A DNA stretch of 19,319 nucleotides from Ruminococcaceae bacterium UBA5295 (GCA_002411365.1 DHSD01000025.1:49264-68582), one strand, 5' to 3'. Counted from the first letter of the stretch, positions 6,416-14,895 are shown. Program-made: numbers and translations. The notes: generated from the letters alone by a model not told the origin.

Positions 6416-7150
6416 CACTCCAGATATATTAAGGTCGTTGCTGTGGTTGTTGCACTGCCATGAATTGAGGGTGACACCGCTACCACTTGGTGAGCCTCCT
6501 TCCTTCACTGTAAAATTAGCATTGCCACTACCATTCCAACCCTCTGTTAATAATATCTGGTAATTCATTTTTCCCAGATTCAATCCAAGGTTTTTCCAAG
6601 CATTAAAGTGATTTTGAATAGTTATGGTTCCGCCAACTCTTTGATTATCCCTGACACTTATATACTGCCAAAAAGTTGCATTGCCATTAATGGAAGGTTG
6701 GTTTACCTGCTGATGCTTATATATGGTATAAGTAGACCCATCAGAGGTAACTGTGCCCACCCTAGTAGCGTTACTTGTAACTCCATTCCACGAGTCACAG
6801 ATATAATATTCTACAAGTGGGCTTGTCGTCCACCCATAGATGCCACAAGATCCTCCGCCGCTGTTGCTGTAACTGCCCGAGTAAGTAATAGTATGACCTG
6901 ACCCGGTACTCCAGCCTTTACCGCAAGTAAAATCTCCGATATTGGACCAGTTAACACTGTAACTGCCTCCACCGTTCAAATTCATAGATGCTGACCCTCT
7001 ACCATTGGTCCAAAATGAATACCATAAGCCATCATTACCAGTTTGATTTGATGAAATCGTTGCCGCAGATACGCTCATTGTCGAAAAAGAAAAGATAAAC
7101 ATAACACACATTAAAATTGCCAAAATCGTCCTAGTGCTTTTCCGTTTCAT
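6407..7150 (-). CDS. GH11 endo-1,4-beta-xylanase, C-terminally truncated by frameshift
   Basis: 247 residues. A signal peptide covers about 1-29 (MKRKSTRTILAILMCVMF... ending SVSA), so the enzyme is secreted. Residues about 32-215 are a complete GH11 jelly-roll. The nucleophile is Glu114 in PLVEYYICDSW, and the acid/base is Glu203 in LLTEGWNGSG, where many GH11 enzymes have TEGYQSSG. Thumb-region residues HQQVNQPSI are present. It would hydrolyse internal beta-1,4 bonds of xylan. The ATG at 7150 has AGAAGGAAG about 10 nt upstream. After a short linker (GGSPSGSG) the frame is lost at about 6411, and the CBM6 and NodB modules continue downstream in other frames. The GH11 domain itself looks intact and may still be active as a single-domain enzyme. 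Confidence 0.9.
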   Translation of the reverse strand: MKRKSTRTILAILMCVMFIFSFSTMSVSAATISSNQTGNDGLWYSFWTNGRGSASMNLNGGGSYSVNWSNIGDFTCGKGWSTGSGHTITYSGSYSNSGGGSCGIYGWTTSPLVEYYICDSWNGVTSNATRVGTVTSDGSTYTIYKHQQVNQPSINGNATFWQYISVRDNQRVGGTITIQNHFNAWKNLGLNLGKMNYQILLTEGWNGSGNANFTVKEGGSPSGSGVTLNSWQCNNHSNDLNISGVVM

Positions 7151-7210
7151 TTATAAAACTTCCTTCTCTATCAAGCTTTAAAAAAACGTGATAATGCAAA
7201 TCAGGTGAAG

Positions 7211-7276
7211 TCATCGTCGCCCACAAGTGCCACAAAATGTACAATATTTATAATAATAATGTATTATATGGTACAT
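7211..7276 (-). CDS. 21-codon Cys-rich mini-ORF in the xylanase leader
   Basis: Minus-strand ATG at 7276 encodes a 21-aa peptide rich in Tyr and His, ending YCTFCGTCGRR. A near-perfect AAGGAGGTGA lies at 7295-7286, about 11 nt before the ATG. A GTG inside the AAGGAGGTGA also opens a 13-codon frame. It is upstream of and co-directional with the xylanase. It may be a leader peptide or a chance ORF beside a leftover ribosome binding site. Confidence 0.3.
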   Translation of the reverse strand: MYHIIHYYYKYCTFCGTCGRR

Positions 7277-7419
7277 AGTAGACGTTCACCTCCTTATTGC
7301 ATACAAGCTCTACAGATAATATTTTTATTAACGTAATTTGTGATAAATGAATGCATTTATTGCTTTCGCCAATCCAAGTGCGTATATTTTTTCAGCAACC
7401 ATAGATACGAACAAATGTT

Positions 7420-7443
7420 AGCTGTTTCTATTAATAAACAGCT
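7420..7443 (-). other. Perfect hairpin in the xylanase 5' leader
   Basis: AGCTGTTT and AAACAGCT form an 8-bp perfect stem with an 8-nt AT-rich loop, about 50-65 nt downstream of the putative transcription start. No riboswitch class is recognised. Confidence 0.4.
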
Positions 7444-7491
7444 ACAAAAGTTTTCAACATTTTATAGAATTAATAAATGTTATTATATCTT

Positions 7492-7520
7492 ATTATAATT
7501 CGATTATAAAAAGTAATCAA
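7492..7520 (-). promoter_or_regulatory. Consensus promoter driving the xylanase leader
   Basis: Minus strand TTGATT (7520-7515), exactly 17 nt, then perfect TATAAT (7497-7492). The implied transcript begins near 7485, giving an untranslated leader of about 335 nt before the xylanase ATG at 7150. Confidence 0.75.
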
Positions 7521-7980
7521 GGAGCTGCCCTGAAAACTTTTTCCTGGCACCCTGAATAAAAGCACAATAAGTCAGGACTGCCCCAAATGAATTGCCACCT
7601 GTCAAGTGGACAGGTAAAAAAGCTAAAATTGGAATCTATAGTCGTCAATGATAGGTGACACTTTGCCCTGAAAGCAATATCCATATTACACCACGTCGCA
7701 ACGTGGCGATCCCTTTCCATCACACCTATTCCTTCACATTCACCGTCACGCCGGATTTGAATTTGACCATAAGCTTTTTGTTGAGTTTTCTCAGGTCGCT
7801 ATATTCGCTGCCACGATATAAAAATTGACATTGCACCTGAAAAGCGATACTATTATTTGCGGTGAATAAGGGAAAGAATAGAAAATTTTGGGATAAACAA
7901 ACAAAACTGCGCTGTATGCCGCCGCACTTTTTCTTGTGCAAGACCTTTGCCGGCCTACAGCAATTCACAGAAAATTCGAC
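7521..7980. other. Intergenic region without a convincing gene
   Basis: There are two small hairpins: ACCTGTC/GACAGGT (7597-7615) and CCACGT/ACGTGG (7691-7706). Short minus-strand frames (one ending near 7726, one at 7517-7723) look like remnants of something coding, but I cannot assign a family. The first hairpin, next to a T/A-rich tract, may be an old insertion-sequence end. No promoter for the plus-strand gene at 7996 is convincing. Confidence 0.4.
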
Positions 7981-7995
7981 TGATGGAGGAGAAAA

Positions 7996-9800
7996 ATGCA
8001 GGGAATTATTCTGGCAGCCGGCATGGGCAAACGGCTGAAAAAACTCACAGCAAATAATACCAAGTGCATGGTAAAAGTAAACGGTGTTGCCCTGATTGAC
8101 CGTATGCTGCATCAGCTTCAAAATGCAAAGCTTTCCCGCGTTGTCATTGTGATTGGCTACGAAGGGCAGAAACTGAAAGATTATATTGCGACGCTCGGGC
8201 TGAACATTCCCATTGTTTATGTAGAAAACCCATCTACGATACAACCAATAATATTTATTCGCTGTGGCTGGCGCGCAATTACCTGGAGCAAGAGGACACT
8301 CTGCTGCTTGAATCCGATATTATTTTTGAAGACAGCGTCCTCCGCGAACTGATTGATGACCCCCGCGACACTCTCGCGCTTGTTGACAAGTATGAAAGTT
8401 GGATGGATGGTACCGTTGTAAAACTTGGGGAAGACGACAGCATCCTATCGTTTATTCCGAGTAAAAATTTCGATTTTCGTGATATTAAAGAGTACTATAA
8501 GACCGTTAATATTTATAAATTCAGCAAAAATTTCTCGAAGAAATATTATGTGCCTTTTCTGGAGGCTTACTCCAGCGCGCTCGGCAACAATGAGTACTAC
8601 GAACAGGTCCTTCGGGTCATCACTCTGCTGGACGACCCCTGCATTCGCGCAAAGCGCCTGACTGGCCAAAAATGGTATGAAATCGACGATGTGCAGGACC
8701 TTGATATTGCTTCCCTGCTTTTTGCCGAGGACGACGAAAAAGTGGCTTCCCTGCAAAAGCGCTATGGCGGCTACTGGCGGTACCCAAAGCTCCTCGATTT
8801 CTGCTACCTTGTAAACCCCTTCTACCCACCGCAGAAGCTTGTAGAAGAGATGAAGGCTAATTTTGAAACGCTTTTAAGGCAGTACCCTTCCGGAATGCAG
8901 GTAAATTCCCTGCTGGCTTCTAAAAACTTCGACGTTGCGCAGGAGCATATCCTTGTTGGGAACGGAGCTTCTGAACTGATTAAGGCCTTGATGGAACACA
9001 CAACGGGAAAGATCGGGTTTATCCGCCCGACTTTTGAAGAATACCCTAACCGCTGCAAAGAAGGCCAGGATGTTGTCTTCCACCCGGCGTACCCGGATTT
9101 CTCATACACGGCTCAGGATTTAATTGACTGGTTTAGCAGCCATCCGGTACAGACTCTTGTGGTCATAAATCCGGATAACCCAACGGGCAACTACCTTCCA
9201 AAAGCAGAGGTTCTGCGCCTCGCAGACTGGGCGGAGCAGACCGGCATTAAACTGCTGGTAGACGAAAGCTTCGTCGATTTCTCGGACGAGCAGGACGCGA
9301 CTTTGCTGGATGACGATATTCTGTCGGCGCATCCGTCGTTGACCGTCGTAAAGAGCATTTCCAAATCCTACGGAGTGCCGGGCGCACGCCTTGGCATTCT
9401 CGCTTCTGCCAATGAAGTAATGATTGCTGCGCTCAAAAAAGATGTTGCCATTTGGGATATCAACTCGTTTGGCGAGTTTTATATGCAGATTGCCTCAAAG
9501 TACCAGAAAGATTACCTCTCTGCTTTGGAGCGCTTCCGTGTCGCCCGCGCAGAGCTTGTAAAGGGCCTGAAAAAGATTCCTTACCTGCGCGTTCTCCCCA
9601 CACAGGCCAATTATGTGATGTGTGAGCTGAAAAACGGAGTGACCGCACAGCAGTTGACCCGTGCGCTCTTAATAAAATATGCCATCCTTATTAAGAACCT
9701 TACGCCGAAAATCGGCGATGGCAAAGAATACGTACGAATTGCCGTGCGCAGCGATGAAGACAATACAAAGCTGCTGAACGCAATGCGGGAAATTGCTTAA
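7996..9800 (+). pseudogene. Nucleotidyltransferase-aminotransferase fusion (LicC/PntC-like + class I/II PLP), one frameshift
   Basis: Starts ATG at 7996 with GGAGGA 5 nt upstream. The N-terminal domain begins GIILAAGMGKRLKKLT with a following TKCMVKVNG, the sugar-phosphate/CTP nucleotidyltransferase pattern of LicC. A single base is missing at about 8229-8233. Restoring it joins VENP to IYDTTNNIYSLWLARNYL and gives one protein of about 601 residues. From about residue 245 there is a fold-type I aminotransferase of the HisC/CobD type: VGNGASELI, NPDNPTGNYLP, LLVDESFVDF and the PLP lysine in SISKSYGVPGARLG. LicC-type domains make CDP-choline or CMP-activated head groups. Fusions with an aminotransferase are known for PntC, which makes CMP-2-aminoethylphosphonate. 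The substrate here is inferred. If the frameshift is real, the C-terminal part lacks its own start signal. Confidence 0.85.
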
Positions 9801-9820
9801 GCGAATAAGAAAGAAAAGAC

Positions 9821-9868
9821 AATACGGCGCCTCGGCTGAAAGATAAGATTCAGCCGAGGCGCCGTATT
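9821..9868. terminator. Bidirectional terminator, perfect 20-bp stem
   Basis: 9821-9840 and 9849-9868 are exact reverse complements with an 8-nt loop. It lies between two converging genes (stops at 9800 plus and 9883 minus). On the minus strand it is followed by a T-rich run (TTTTCTTTC); on the plus strand a T5 comes about 10 nt later. Confidence 0.9.
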
Positions 9869-9882
9869 CATACTGCAATTTT

Positions 9883-11634
9883 TCAGGCAGGCCAGAAAGT
9901 GCATTTCGGGTTTGGATAATCCACGCGAATCTGCTTCCAGTTTTTGAAGTTCCCCGCGTCGCCGTCTATTCGGTAAACATAAAGATATTTTTCATTAAAA
10001 TTAGCAAGAACCGGCTTGTAAAAATACCGTATTACATGGTCGTTTTCGCCGACTTCTTCAATCGGCTTCCCATACTTGTGGTAGTCCTTAATGCCCGCCG
10101 ACTTTGCCAGGCTGGCCGGTACATTCCGGAAAGAAATAGGCGCATGGGAAGTTTTCAGCGGCGTACCCTCACTTCCAGCCGGTTTGTAGAAGAAACCAAT
10201 ACGGTTTGCTTTTTGCATCGGAAAGTAGTCGTTGACCGGCTCACCATGGTCACCGAGAATTAGTATGGTAGAATTTTTATAAACGCCCAGCTTTTTCATC
10301 TTTGCAAATGCGCGGAACAGTATGTTGAAGTTGCCTTTTGTCTGGCTGATCACATCTGTTTTTCCGGTTCGAACGCCATTTTCATTTACAGTGTACGGCG
10401 TGTGAGAGCCCATAAAATGATAATACTTGAAAAAGTTTGTGCTGCCAGTCACATTAAAATCTTTCAGGCTGTCATACTGCGTTTCATCGATTTTGTACCT
10501 ACTGCCGCCCTCATAAATATTGTCGTTTATCGTATCAGAATAGCACCAGAAAAACGGCTTGAGGGCAGTTGGCACATAGCGGTAAGCCGACAGCGTACAG
10601 AGGTTGCGCACCAGCTTGTGTCGGTTCAGCTTATTTTCATTGCTGGAAAGGTTTGAAACATACTGTTTTACCGTACTCCCATTTCCGAAAATCAAGCCCA
10701 TCTCCGTGTAAAAATCGATTGTATAGCCTTGTGCCTTGACATCCTTCAGGATATTCTTTCCTTTGTAATCCCAGGAAGTTTCAAAATACTTTTCCTGTGG
10801 AATCTTCCACATCAGGTCGCAGTTGGTGAAAAGATAGTTGATGGCGGGCTTTGTACGGGTATGCTCTGACATGGCATTGTTGTAGCTTGTAAAGCCATCC
10901 AACTTGTTAAAGAAGCTGGGGTCTTTTGTCTGAATCTCTTCAATATGGTCATAATCCAACCGATCCAACAGAAAAACAAGGGTGTTGTGTTTGGTAGAAT
11001 ATTCCCCTTCTTCTTTTGTAGTCAGGTAATTGTTTTTATTTGCAGCTGTATTTACCGTCCCGCTTGTAAAAAGTGTAACAAATGCAACTGACTGCATCAC
11101 AACGAGTGCGGCGGAAACATAGATTAAAGTCTTTTTCCACACCTTTTTGCTGAAATAAAGGATGACGAAAGGAACAAGAAAAACCAACAGCCAGACGAGC
11201 AGGTCGCGCACCATAAGGCCTTTGCGGCTTTCCCATTTTATCGCGTCGCCAGTCAGGGCGCCAAGCTGCTTCCCGTTTAAAAAGTTTCCCTGCAGATAGC
11301 CGCAGACAAGGAGGGAGAACAGCGCCGTCAGGATGTAATTAAATATTTTCCCGTGCAAAAGGGAAAGGACCAGCGCCACTGCCGCACAGACAGCAACCGT
11401 AAAAACCGCCATTACCGGCAGTGCCATCTTCATGTTGAAAACAAGCGAAGCTTGAGCATAAGCGGTAATTTCCATCGGCCCAAAGAAAAGAAAGGTAAAA
11501 CATAGCGAAAAGAGGACAGTCAGCGCTAAAACAAGCTGCTTTCTGTAGCTTCGGTCATCGCTCCATAAACTTTCGAGCCGCTTTTTAAAATCTGAGGTCA
11601 CTTTTGGATTTTCCAGTTCTTTTTTTTCTTTCAA
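9883..11634 (-). CDS. LTA-synthase-like membrane sulfatase/phosphotransferase
   Basis: 583 residues from the TTG at 11634, chosen because AGGGGAG lies 9 nt upstream. A GTG at 11688 would add 18 residues but has no ribosome binding site. After a charged N-terminus come about five transmembrane segments (roughly residues 35-195), then an extracytoplasmic alkaline-phosphatase-superfamily domain. Visible motifs are VFLLDRLDYDHIEEI (metal Asp), SEHTRTKPAINYLFT (site of the usual Thr nucleophile), HFMGSHTPYT and ILGDHGEPV (metal Asp/His). The family includes LtaS and phosphoethanolamine transferases, which move phospho-groups onto cell-surface polymers or glycans. The neighbours (TagF-like, LicC-like) support a teichoic-acid-like polymer or its decoration. 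It is separated from the upstream operon by a terminator. A degraded paralogue lies at 14920-15235. Confidence 0.85.
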   Translation of the reverse strand: MKEKKELENPKVTSDFKKRLESLWSDDRSYRKQLVLALTVLFSLCFTFLFFGPMEITAYAQASLVFNMKMALPVMAVFTVAVCAAVALVLSLLHGKIFNYILTALFSLLVCGYLQGNFLNGKQLGALTGDAIKWESRKGLMVRDLLVWLLVFLVPFVILYFSKKVWKKTLIYVSAALVVMQSVAFVTLFTSGTVNTAANKNNYLTTKEEGEYSTKHNTLVFLLDRLDYDHIEEIQTKDPSFFNKLDGFTSYNNAMSEHTRTKPAINYLFTNCDLMWKIPQEKYFETSWDYKGKNILKDVKAQGYTIDFYTEMGLIFGNGSTVKQYVSNLSSNENKLNRHKLVRNLCTLSAYRYVPTALKPFFWCYSDTINDNIYEGGSRYKIDETQYDSLKDFNVTGSTNFFKYYHFMGSHTPYTVNENGVRTGKTDVISQTKGNFNILFRAFAKMKKLGVYKNSTILILGDHGEPVNDYFPMQKANRIGFFYKPAGSEGTPLKTSHAPISFRNVPASLAKSAGIKDYHKYGKPIEEVGENDHVIRYFYKPVLANFNEKYLYVYRIDGDAGNFKNWKQIRVDYPNPKCTFWPA

Positions 11635-11888
11635 GCGATACCACTCCCCTGTGGCTCGGCCGTTTCGCACACTGATTTTCTGTTTCACTATGCAACAGCG
11701 TTACCTAAAATTTGCCAATTATTATTTGTATTTTTTGGGATTTTTGAAAGAGCTTATCAAGTATATCACAATGAAAAGAATTTGTATAGAGATTCTTTTC
11801 TGTAAAATTCCGCCTGCGCAGCTGCTTAAGCTCCGTGCAAAACTGCTCCAAAGCAGCTCTTCTCCATAAACTGAAATAATTGATAAAG
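11635..11888. other. Intergenic region upstream of the LTA-synthase-like gene
   Basis: It should hold the promoter for the minus-strand gene. A TATACT (about 11770-11765 on the minus strand) could be a -10, but no good -35 is spaced correctly. No other gene was seen. Confidence 0.35.
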
Positions 11889-11891
11889 CAA

Positions 11892-11930
11892 AAGGGCCTG
11901 AATCCTGTTAAATAACAAAATTCAGCCCTT
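11892..11930 (-). terminator. Terminator of the lepB/yidC-tagF operon
   Basis: AAGGGCTGAAT (11930-11920) pairs with ATTCAGGCCCTT (11903-11892) with one bulge and is followed by TTTGCTTT on the minus strand. It begins 26 nt past the stop of the fusion gene. Confidence 0.8.
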
Positions 11931-11955
11931 GGGTGCGGCTTTAGCCGGAAGGCGC

Positions 11956-14043
11956 TTACTGCGAAGCACGTTCTGCAAGGCGTTTTACAATATAGTCGGC
12001 TGCAGTTTCGCCACTGTGGCCGAGGTTATAGAAATAACTGTCGCGCAGTTCACGTATTTTTTGCGCATAGTCATTTTTTGCCGCAAGCATATTTGCAACG
12101 TGTTCGGCAATATTTTTGGTTTCTTCCTTGCTGATGGACTGGCCTACAATGTCGCGTGCTGTAATGTCCATCGGCTTCAGCATGATTTTATCGTAGTCCT
12201 TGTTTACGACCTTCATCTGTGTATTGATGAACAGCGTCGGCTTTTCCGTTGTAAAGCTGAACTCATAAGCAATGGCTGACCAGTCGGTAATCAGCAGATC
12301 GGAAGTATATACGGTCGCACTGGATGAAAAGTCGGTCTGTATTTCGAAGTCGTCGCTGAAACGGCTCTTGTATTTTTCTATAATGTTTTCCATTTGCACC
12401 GGGAACCTGCGGATATACTGCGGGTGCGGGCGCACAATGACTTTGTATTGGCTGCCAACCAGACCCTCAAGGAGATTGTCAAGGCAACTGTCAAGAATAT
12501 TGTCGTACTGCCAAGATGGGGCAATCAGGATAATCGGCTTTTCATGCGGCTTTTTTTCAAGTTTTTGGTAGGAAGCCATCATATTGTCTATCAGGCTGTA
12601 CCCGACTTCAACAATCCGCTTTTTTTTTGTGCCGCGCAGCTTCTCCATTTCGCGGATTTCGATGCCCTGGTTGCGGCTTACAGCGAAGATAGTGTCATAG
12701 TAGTCGAACGCGCCGGTGCGGTAGGTCAGGTTCAGGCTCATGCAGGAATGATCCAAAAATACATACTCGATGTCGTCACGCACTTTTGAGCGCTTGATAT
12801 GGTACTTTTCAATGTCAGGCGTCGTCATAACAACCATTTCGCACTCCAGCTTCATCATAAGGGCAATCAGCTGGTTTCCGCCGATATAATATGGCTTAAT
12901 CTGCGGGTCCTTTTTGTCAAAGATCTGATCGTGCGGGTCACTTGTAATATAATAAATTGGCTCGTCTGTCTTTTTTAGAATGGCTTCGATAATGTTCTCA
13001 AAATACTTGTAGAAGCCGCTCTGCTCCGAGTAAAACATCAGCTTCATCTTTTTAAGATTTCCGTCATGGCAAAGTTCTTTGTAGTATTTCCGGGAAAGCT
13101 GGGTATCCTTTTTCTGAACCTCGCGGTCTTTCTTTGCCTTTATTTTCAGCTGGTTCAGCGTTTCGTAGTCTATGTATTCGTGCGGGTTATAAATAATATT
13201 TACAATATACATGACCGGTATGGAAAACAGGTTGCCAAAAATCCAGTAAAGGCCCACGCCTGCTGGAACGAGAAACGCGAAGTAGGACGAAAACGCAATC
13301 ATGAAAACCGTCATGCCCCACTTCTCTAACGCGCCCTGTTCGATTTGTAGAACATTGATTTCGTTCTGAATGATACACATGATTAGTGCGCTGACGCCCG
13401 CAAGCACAGGAATCAGGAAAAGGATGTCCAAATGGAAAAAATTTGGCGTGGCGGAAAGGTCAAAACCGAGAAAATTCATGTGAATGCTCTGCATACGGGA
13501 GAGGAGATCCGCAACGTTGCTGCCCTTCAGCGTGCCATTCTGCAGTGAGAGAAACGCCCGGCGGTTGTTTGGGTCGCCGATGCATTTAATAACGACAAGT
13601 TCCGGCGAGGAGCCGAGGTCTGCAGTACCGAGAATCTGACCAGCCTTTGCCACAAAAGCGTCGATGGTAGCCTGTGGAAAGTGCAGCAAGTGCTTCATCG
13701 GGCGGTATACAACATCAATCAGCCCGAAGATAATCGGAATCTGAATCAGCAGCGGAATGACCGAGGTGAATGGGTTGTATTTTTCCTCTTTGTAAAGAGT
13801 GTTCTGCGCTTCGAACAGCGCGTCCTTATCGTCGACGTACTGGTACTTGAAAGCATCCAACTTTGGCTTCATTTTGATCATCTTGATGGAGTCCTTCTGC
13901 ACCATCAGCGAGACCGGGAACAAAATGACCTTTGTAAACAGTGTAAAAACGATGATTGCGATCCCATAGTTTTTAATCAGGTCATAGCAGAACTTCATGA
14001 TATAGCCGAGCGGAGTGCCAAGCGCAGTGCCAATAATATCCAT
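11956..14043 (-). CDS. YidC/Oxa1-like insertase fused to a TagF-type CDP-glycerol glycerophosphotransferase
   Basis: 695 residues from the ATG at 14043 (MDIIGTALGTPLGYIMKF; GAGGT about 10 nt upstream). The frame is open further upstream but overlaps lepB. Residues 1-300 are a YidC/Oxa1 membrane domain: IIVFTLFTKVILFPVSLM, NPFTSVIPLLIQIPIIFGLI, LFLIPVLAGVSALIMCIIQN and VPAGVGLYWIFGNLFSIPVM. Lys38 stands where the SpoIIIJ/YidC groove has Arg. A charged linker (about 300-330) leads to a cytosolic GT-B-like domain, about 333-695, with APSWQYDNIL, VRPHPQ and LITDWSAIAYEF, the Glyphos_transf (PF04464) pattern of TagB/TagF. That family polymerises glycerol- or ribitol-phosphate from CDP-precursors at the membrane. 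The insertase part may act as a membrane anchor or help insert a partner. It follows lepB with an 8-nt gap. Confidence 0.88.
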   Translation of the reverse strand: MDIIGTALGTPLGYIMKFCYDLIKNYGIAIIVFTLFTKVILFPVSLMVQKDSIKMIKMKPKLDAFKYQYVDDKDALFEAQNTLYKEEKYNPFTSVIPLLIQIPIIFGLIDVVYRPMKHLLHFPQATIDAFVAKAGQILGTADLGSSPELVVIKCIGDPNNRRAFLSLQNGTLKGSNVADLLSRMQSIHMNFLGFDLSATPNFFHLDILFLIPVLAGVSALIMCIIQNEINVLQIEQGALEKWGMTVFMIAFSSYFAFLVPAGVGLYWIFGNLFSIPVMYIVNIIYNPHEYIDYETLNQLKIKAKKDREVQKKDTQLSRKYYKELCHDGNLKKMKLMFYSEQSGFYKYFENIIEAILKKTDEPIYYITSDPHDQIFDKKDPQIKPYYIGGNQLIALMMKLECEMVVMTTPDIEKYHIKRSKVRDDIEYVFLDHSCMSLNLTYRTGAFDYYDTIFAVSRNQGIEIREMEKLRGTKKKRIVEVGYSLIDNMMASYQKLEKKPHEKPIILIAPSWQYDNILDSCLDNLLEGLVGSQYKVIVRPHPQYIRRFPVQMENIIEKYKSRFSDDFEIQTDFSSSATVYTSDLLITDWSAIAYEFSFTTEKPTLFINTQMKVVNKDYDKIMLKPMDITARDIVGQSISKEETKNIAEHVANMLAAKNDYAQKIRELRDSYFYNLGHSGETAADYIVKRLAERASQ

Positions 14044-14051
14044 AATATTCT

Positions 14052-14591
14052 CTACCTCGTTGTGCACCTTAGATTTAGAAAACCGGGGAAGTAGCGGAAC
14101 AGCGCTTTCCCCGTAAGCTCGTCCTTGCGGACAAAAGGATTCTTCCACCGGCGCGAGTCGTTGGAACGCGCTCGGTTGTCGCCCATTACAAAATAACAAC
14201 CGGCGGGAACTGCCAGCTTTTTCATGTACTCACTCTGCGGCATCCGGGCAAAGTCATTCGCCGGTTTTCCATTCCGGTAAAGGATGCCGGAACGGATTTC
14301 CAAAGTATCTTTCGGAAGCCCTACCACACGCTTTACAATCGGCTGATCCGTTACGTCCGTCTTTCGGAAAACAACAATGTCGCCGTAGGCCGGGCCGGTG
14401 CGTCGGTAAGTCTGCCGGTCAATGATAATCCAGTTGCCGTCTTCCAGGCACGGCGACATGGAAGCACCGTACACTCTGGCATTGCTGTAAAAAAAAGTGC
14501 TTACCAAAAAAGACAAAAACAACGCCGCGGCAATAATCACAAGAAAGCGATAATTGCCCCGCGGCTCTTTTGAATTATTTCTTTTTGCCAT
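14052..14591 (-). CDS. lepB: Type I signal peptidase
   Basis: 179 residues with one N-terminal membrane helix (about 15-35) and the signal peptidase boxes. Box B is GASMSPCL with catalytic Ser44, box D is IVKRVVGLPKD with catalytic Lys87, and box E is VMGDNRARSNDSR. It cleaves signal peptides on the outer face of the membrane. The ATG at 14591 lies inside the end of the preceding small-protein gene (17-nt overlap), and only a weak ribosome binding site (GATGA) is visible, so translation is probably coupled. Its place inside a surface-polymer operon, with the YidC-TagF gene 8 nt downstream, suggests a dedicated enzyme, perhaps for the small protein upstream; that is inference. Confidence 0.95.
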   Translation of the reverse strand: MAKRNNSKEPRGNYRFLVIIAAALFLSFLVSTFFYSNARVYGASMSPCLEDGNWIIIDRQTYRRTGPAYGDIVVFRKTDVTDQPIVKRVVGLPKDTLEIRSGILYRNGKPANDFARMPQSEYMKKLAVPAGCYFVMGDNRARSNDSRRWKNPFVRKDELTGKALFRYFPGFLNLRCTTR

Positions 14592-14895
14592 TCAATGTGT
14601 TCATCTCGTCATTGGAAAGCTTGCTGTCGTCAAATTCGTCGTCATTGTCGAATGTTTGAACAGTGGCCGAATCTGTCTTCTGCACGGGTTTGCTGCCGCC
14701 TTTTTTGAGCTTTCTCTTTAACTTTTTGAAGAAGAAGCCAACTGCGGCACCGCTGGCGACGACAATGCCGACGATCACTTGAGTGAGGAATGTCATGGCC
14801 GACGGATCAATGTAAGCGCTTGCCGTGGTAGAAAAAAGGAACGTACCAAGCACAAAAAATACTATGAATGAGAAAACCATACTTTTCTTTTTCAT
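14575..14895 (-). CDS. Small secreted/membrane protein of the polymer operon
   Basis: 106 residues from the ATG at 14895, chosen because GGAG lies 8 nt upstream; a TTG two codons earlier is too close to that site. A signal-like segment (MKKKSMVFSFIVFFVLGTFLFSTTASA, with an ASA cleavage site) is followed by YIDPSAMTFLTQ, a second hydrophobic stretch (VIVGIVVASGAAVGFFF), a lysine cluster (KKLKRKLKK) and an acidic, hydrophilic tail. Short YIDP-plus-helix proteins of this form occur beside LTA-synthase-like genes in Clostridia; I do not know their function. It is the first intact gene of the operon with lepB and yidC-tagF. Confidence 0.8.
   Translation of the reverse strand: MKKKSMVFSFIVFFVLGTFLFSTTASAYIDPSAMTFLTQVIVGIVVASGAAVGFFFKKLKRKLKKGGSKPVQKTDSATVQTFDNDDEFDDSKLSNDEMNTLNGKKK

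Noticed and set aside
7517..7723. Minus-strand ORF of 68 codons ending near the xylanase promoter
   Set aside because: It has no clear ribosome binding site or recognised motif. It may be an old insertion-sequence remnant, but there is not enough to claim it.
7726..8244. Minus-strand ORF of 172 codons
   Set aside because: Most of it is antisense to the nucleotidyltransferase domain at 7996. Its last 30 codons look somewhat protein-like but match no family I know.
13681..14094. Plus-strand ORF of 137 codons
   Set aside because: Antisense to the YidC domain; its length is due to codon bias on the opposite strand.
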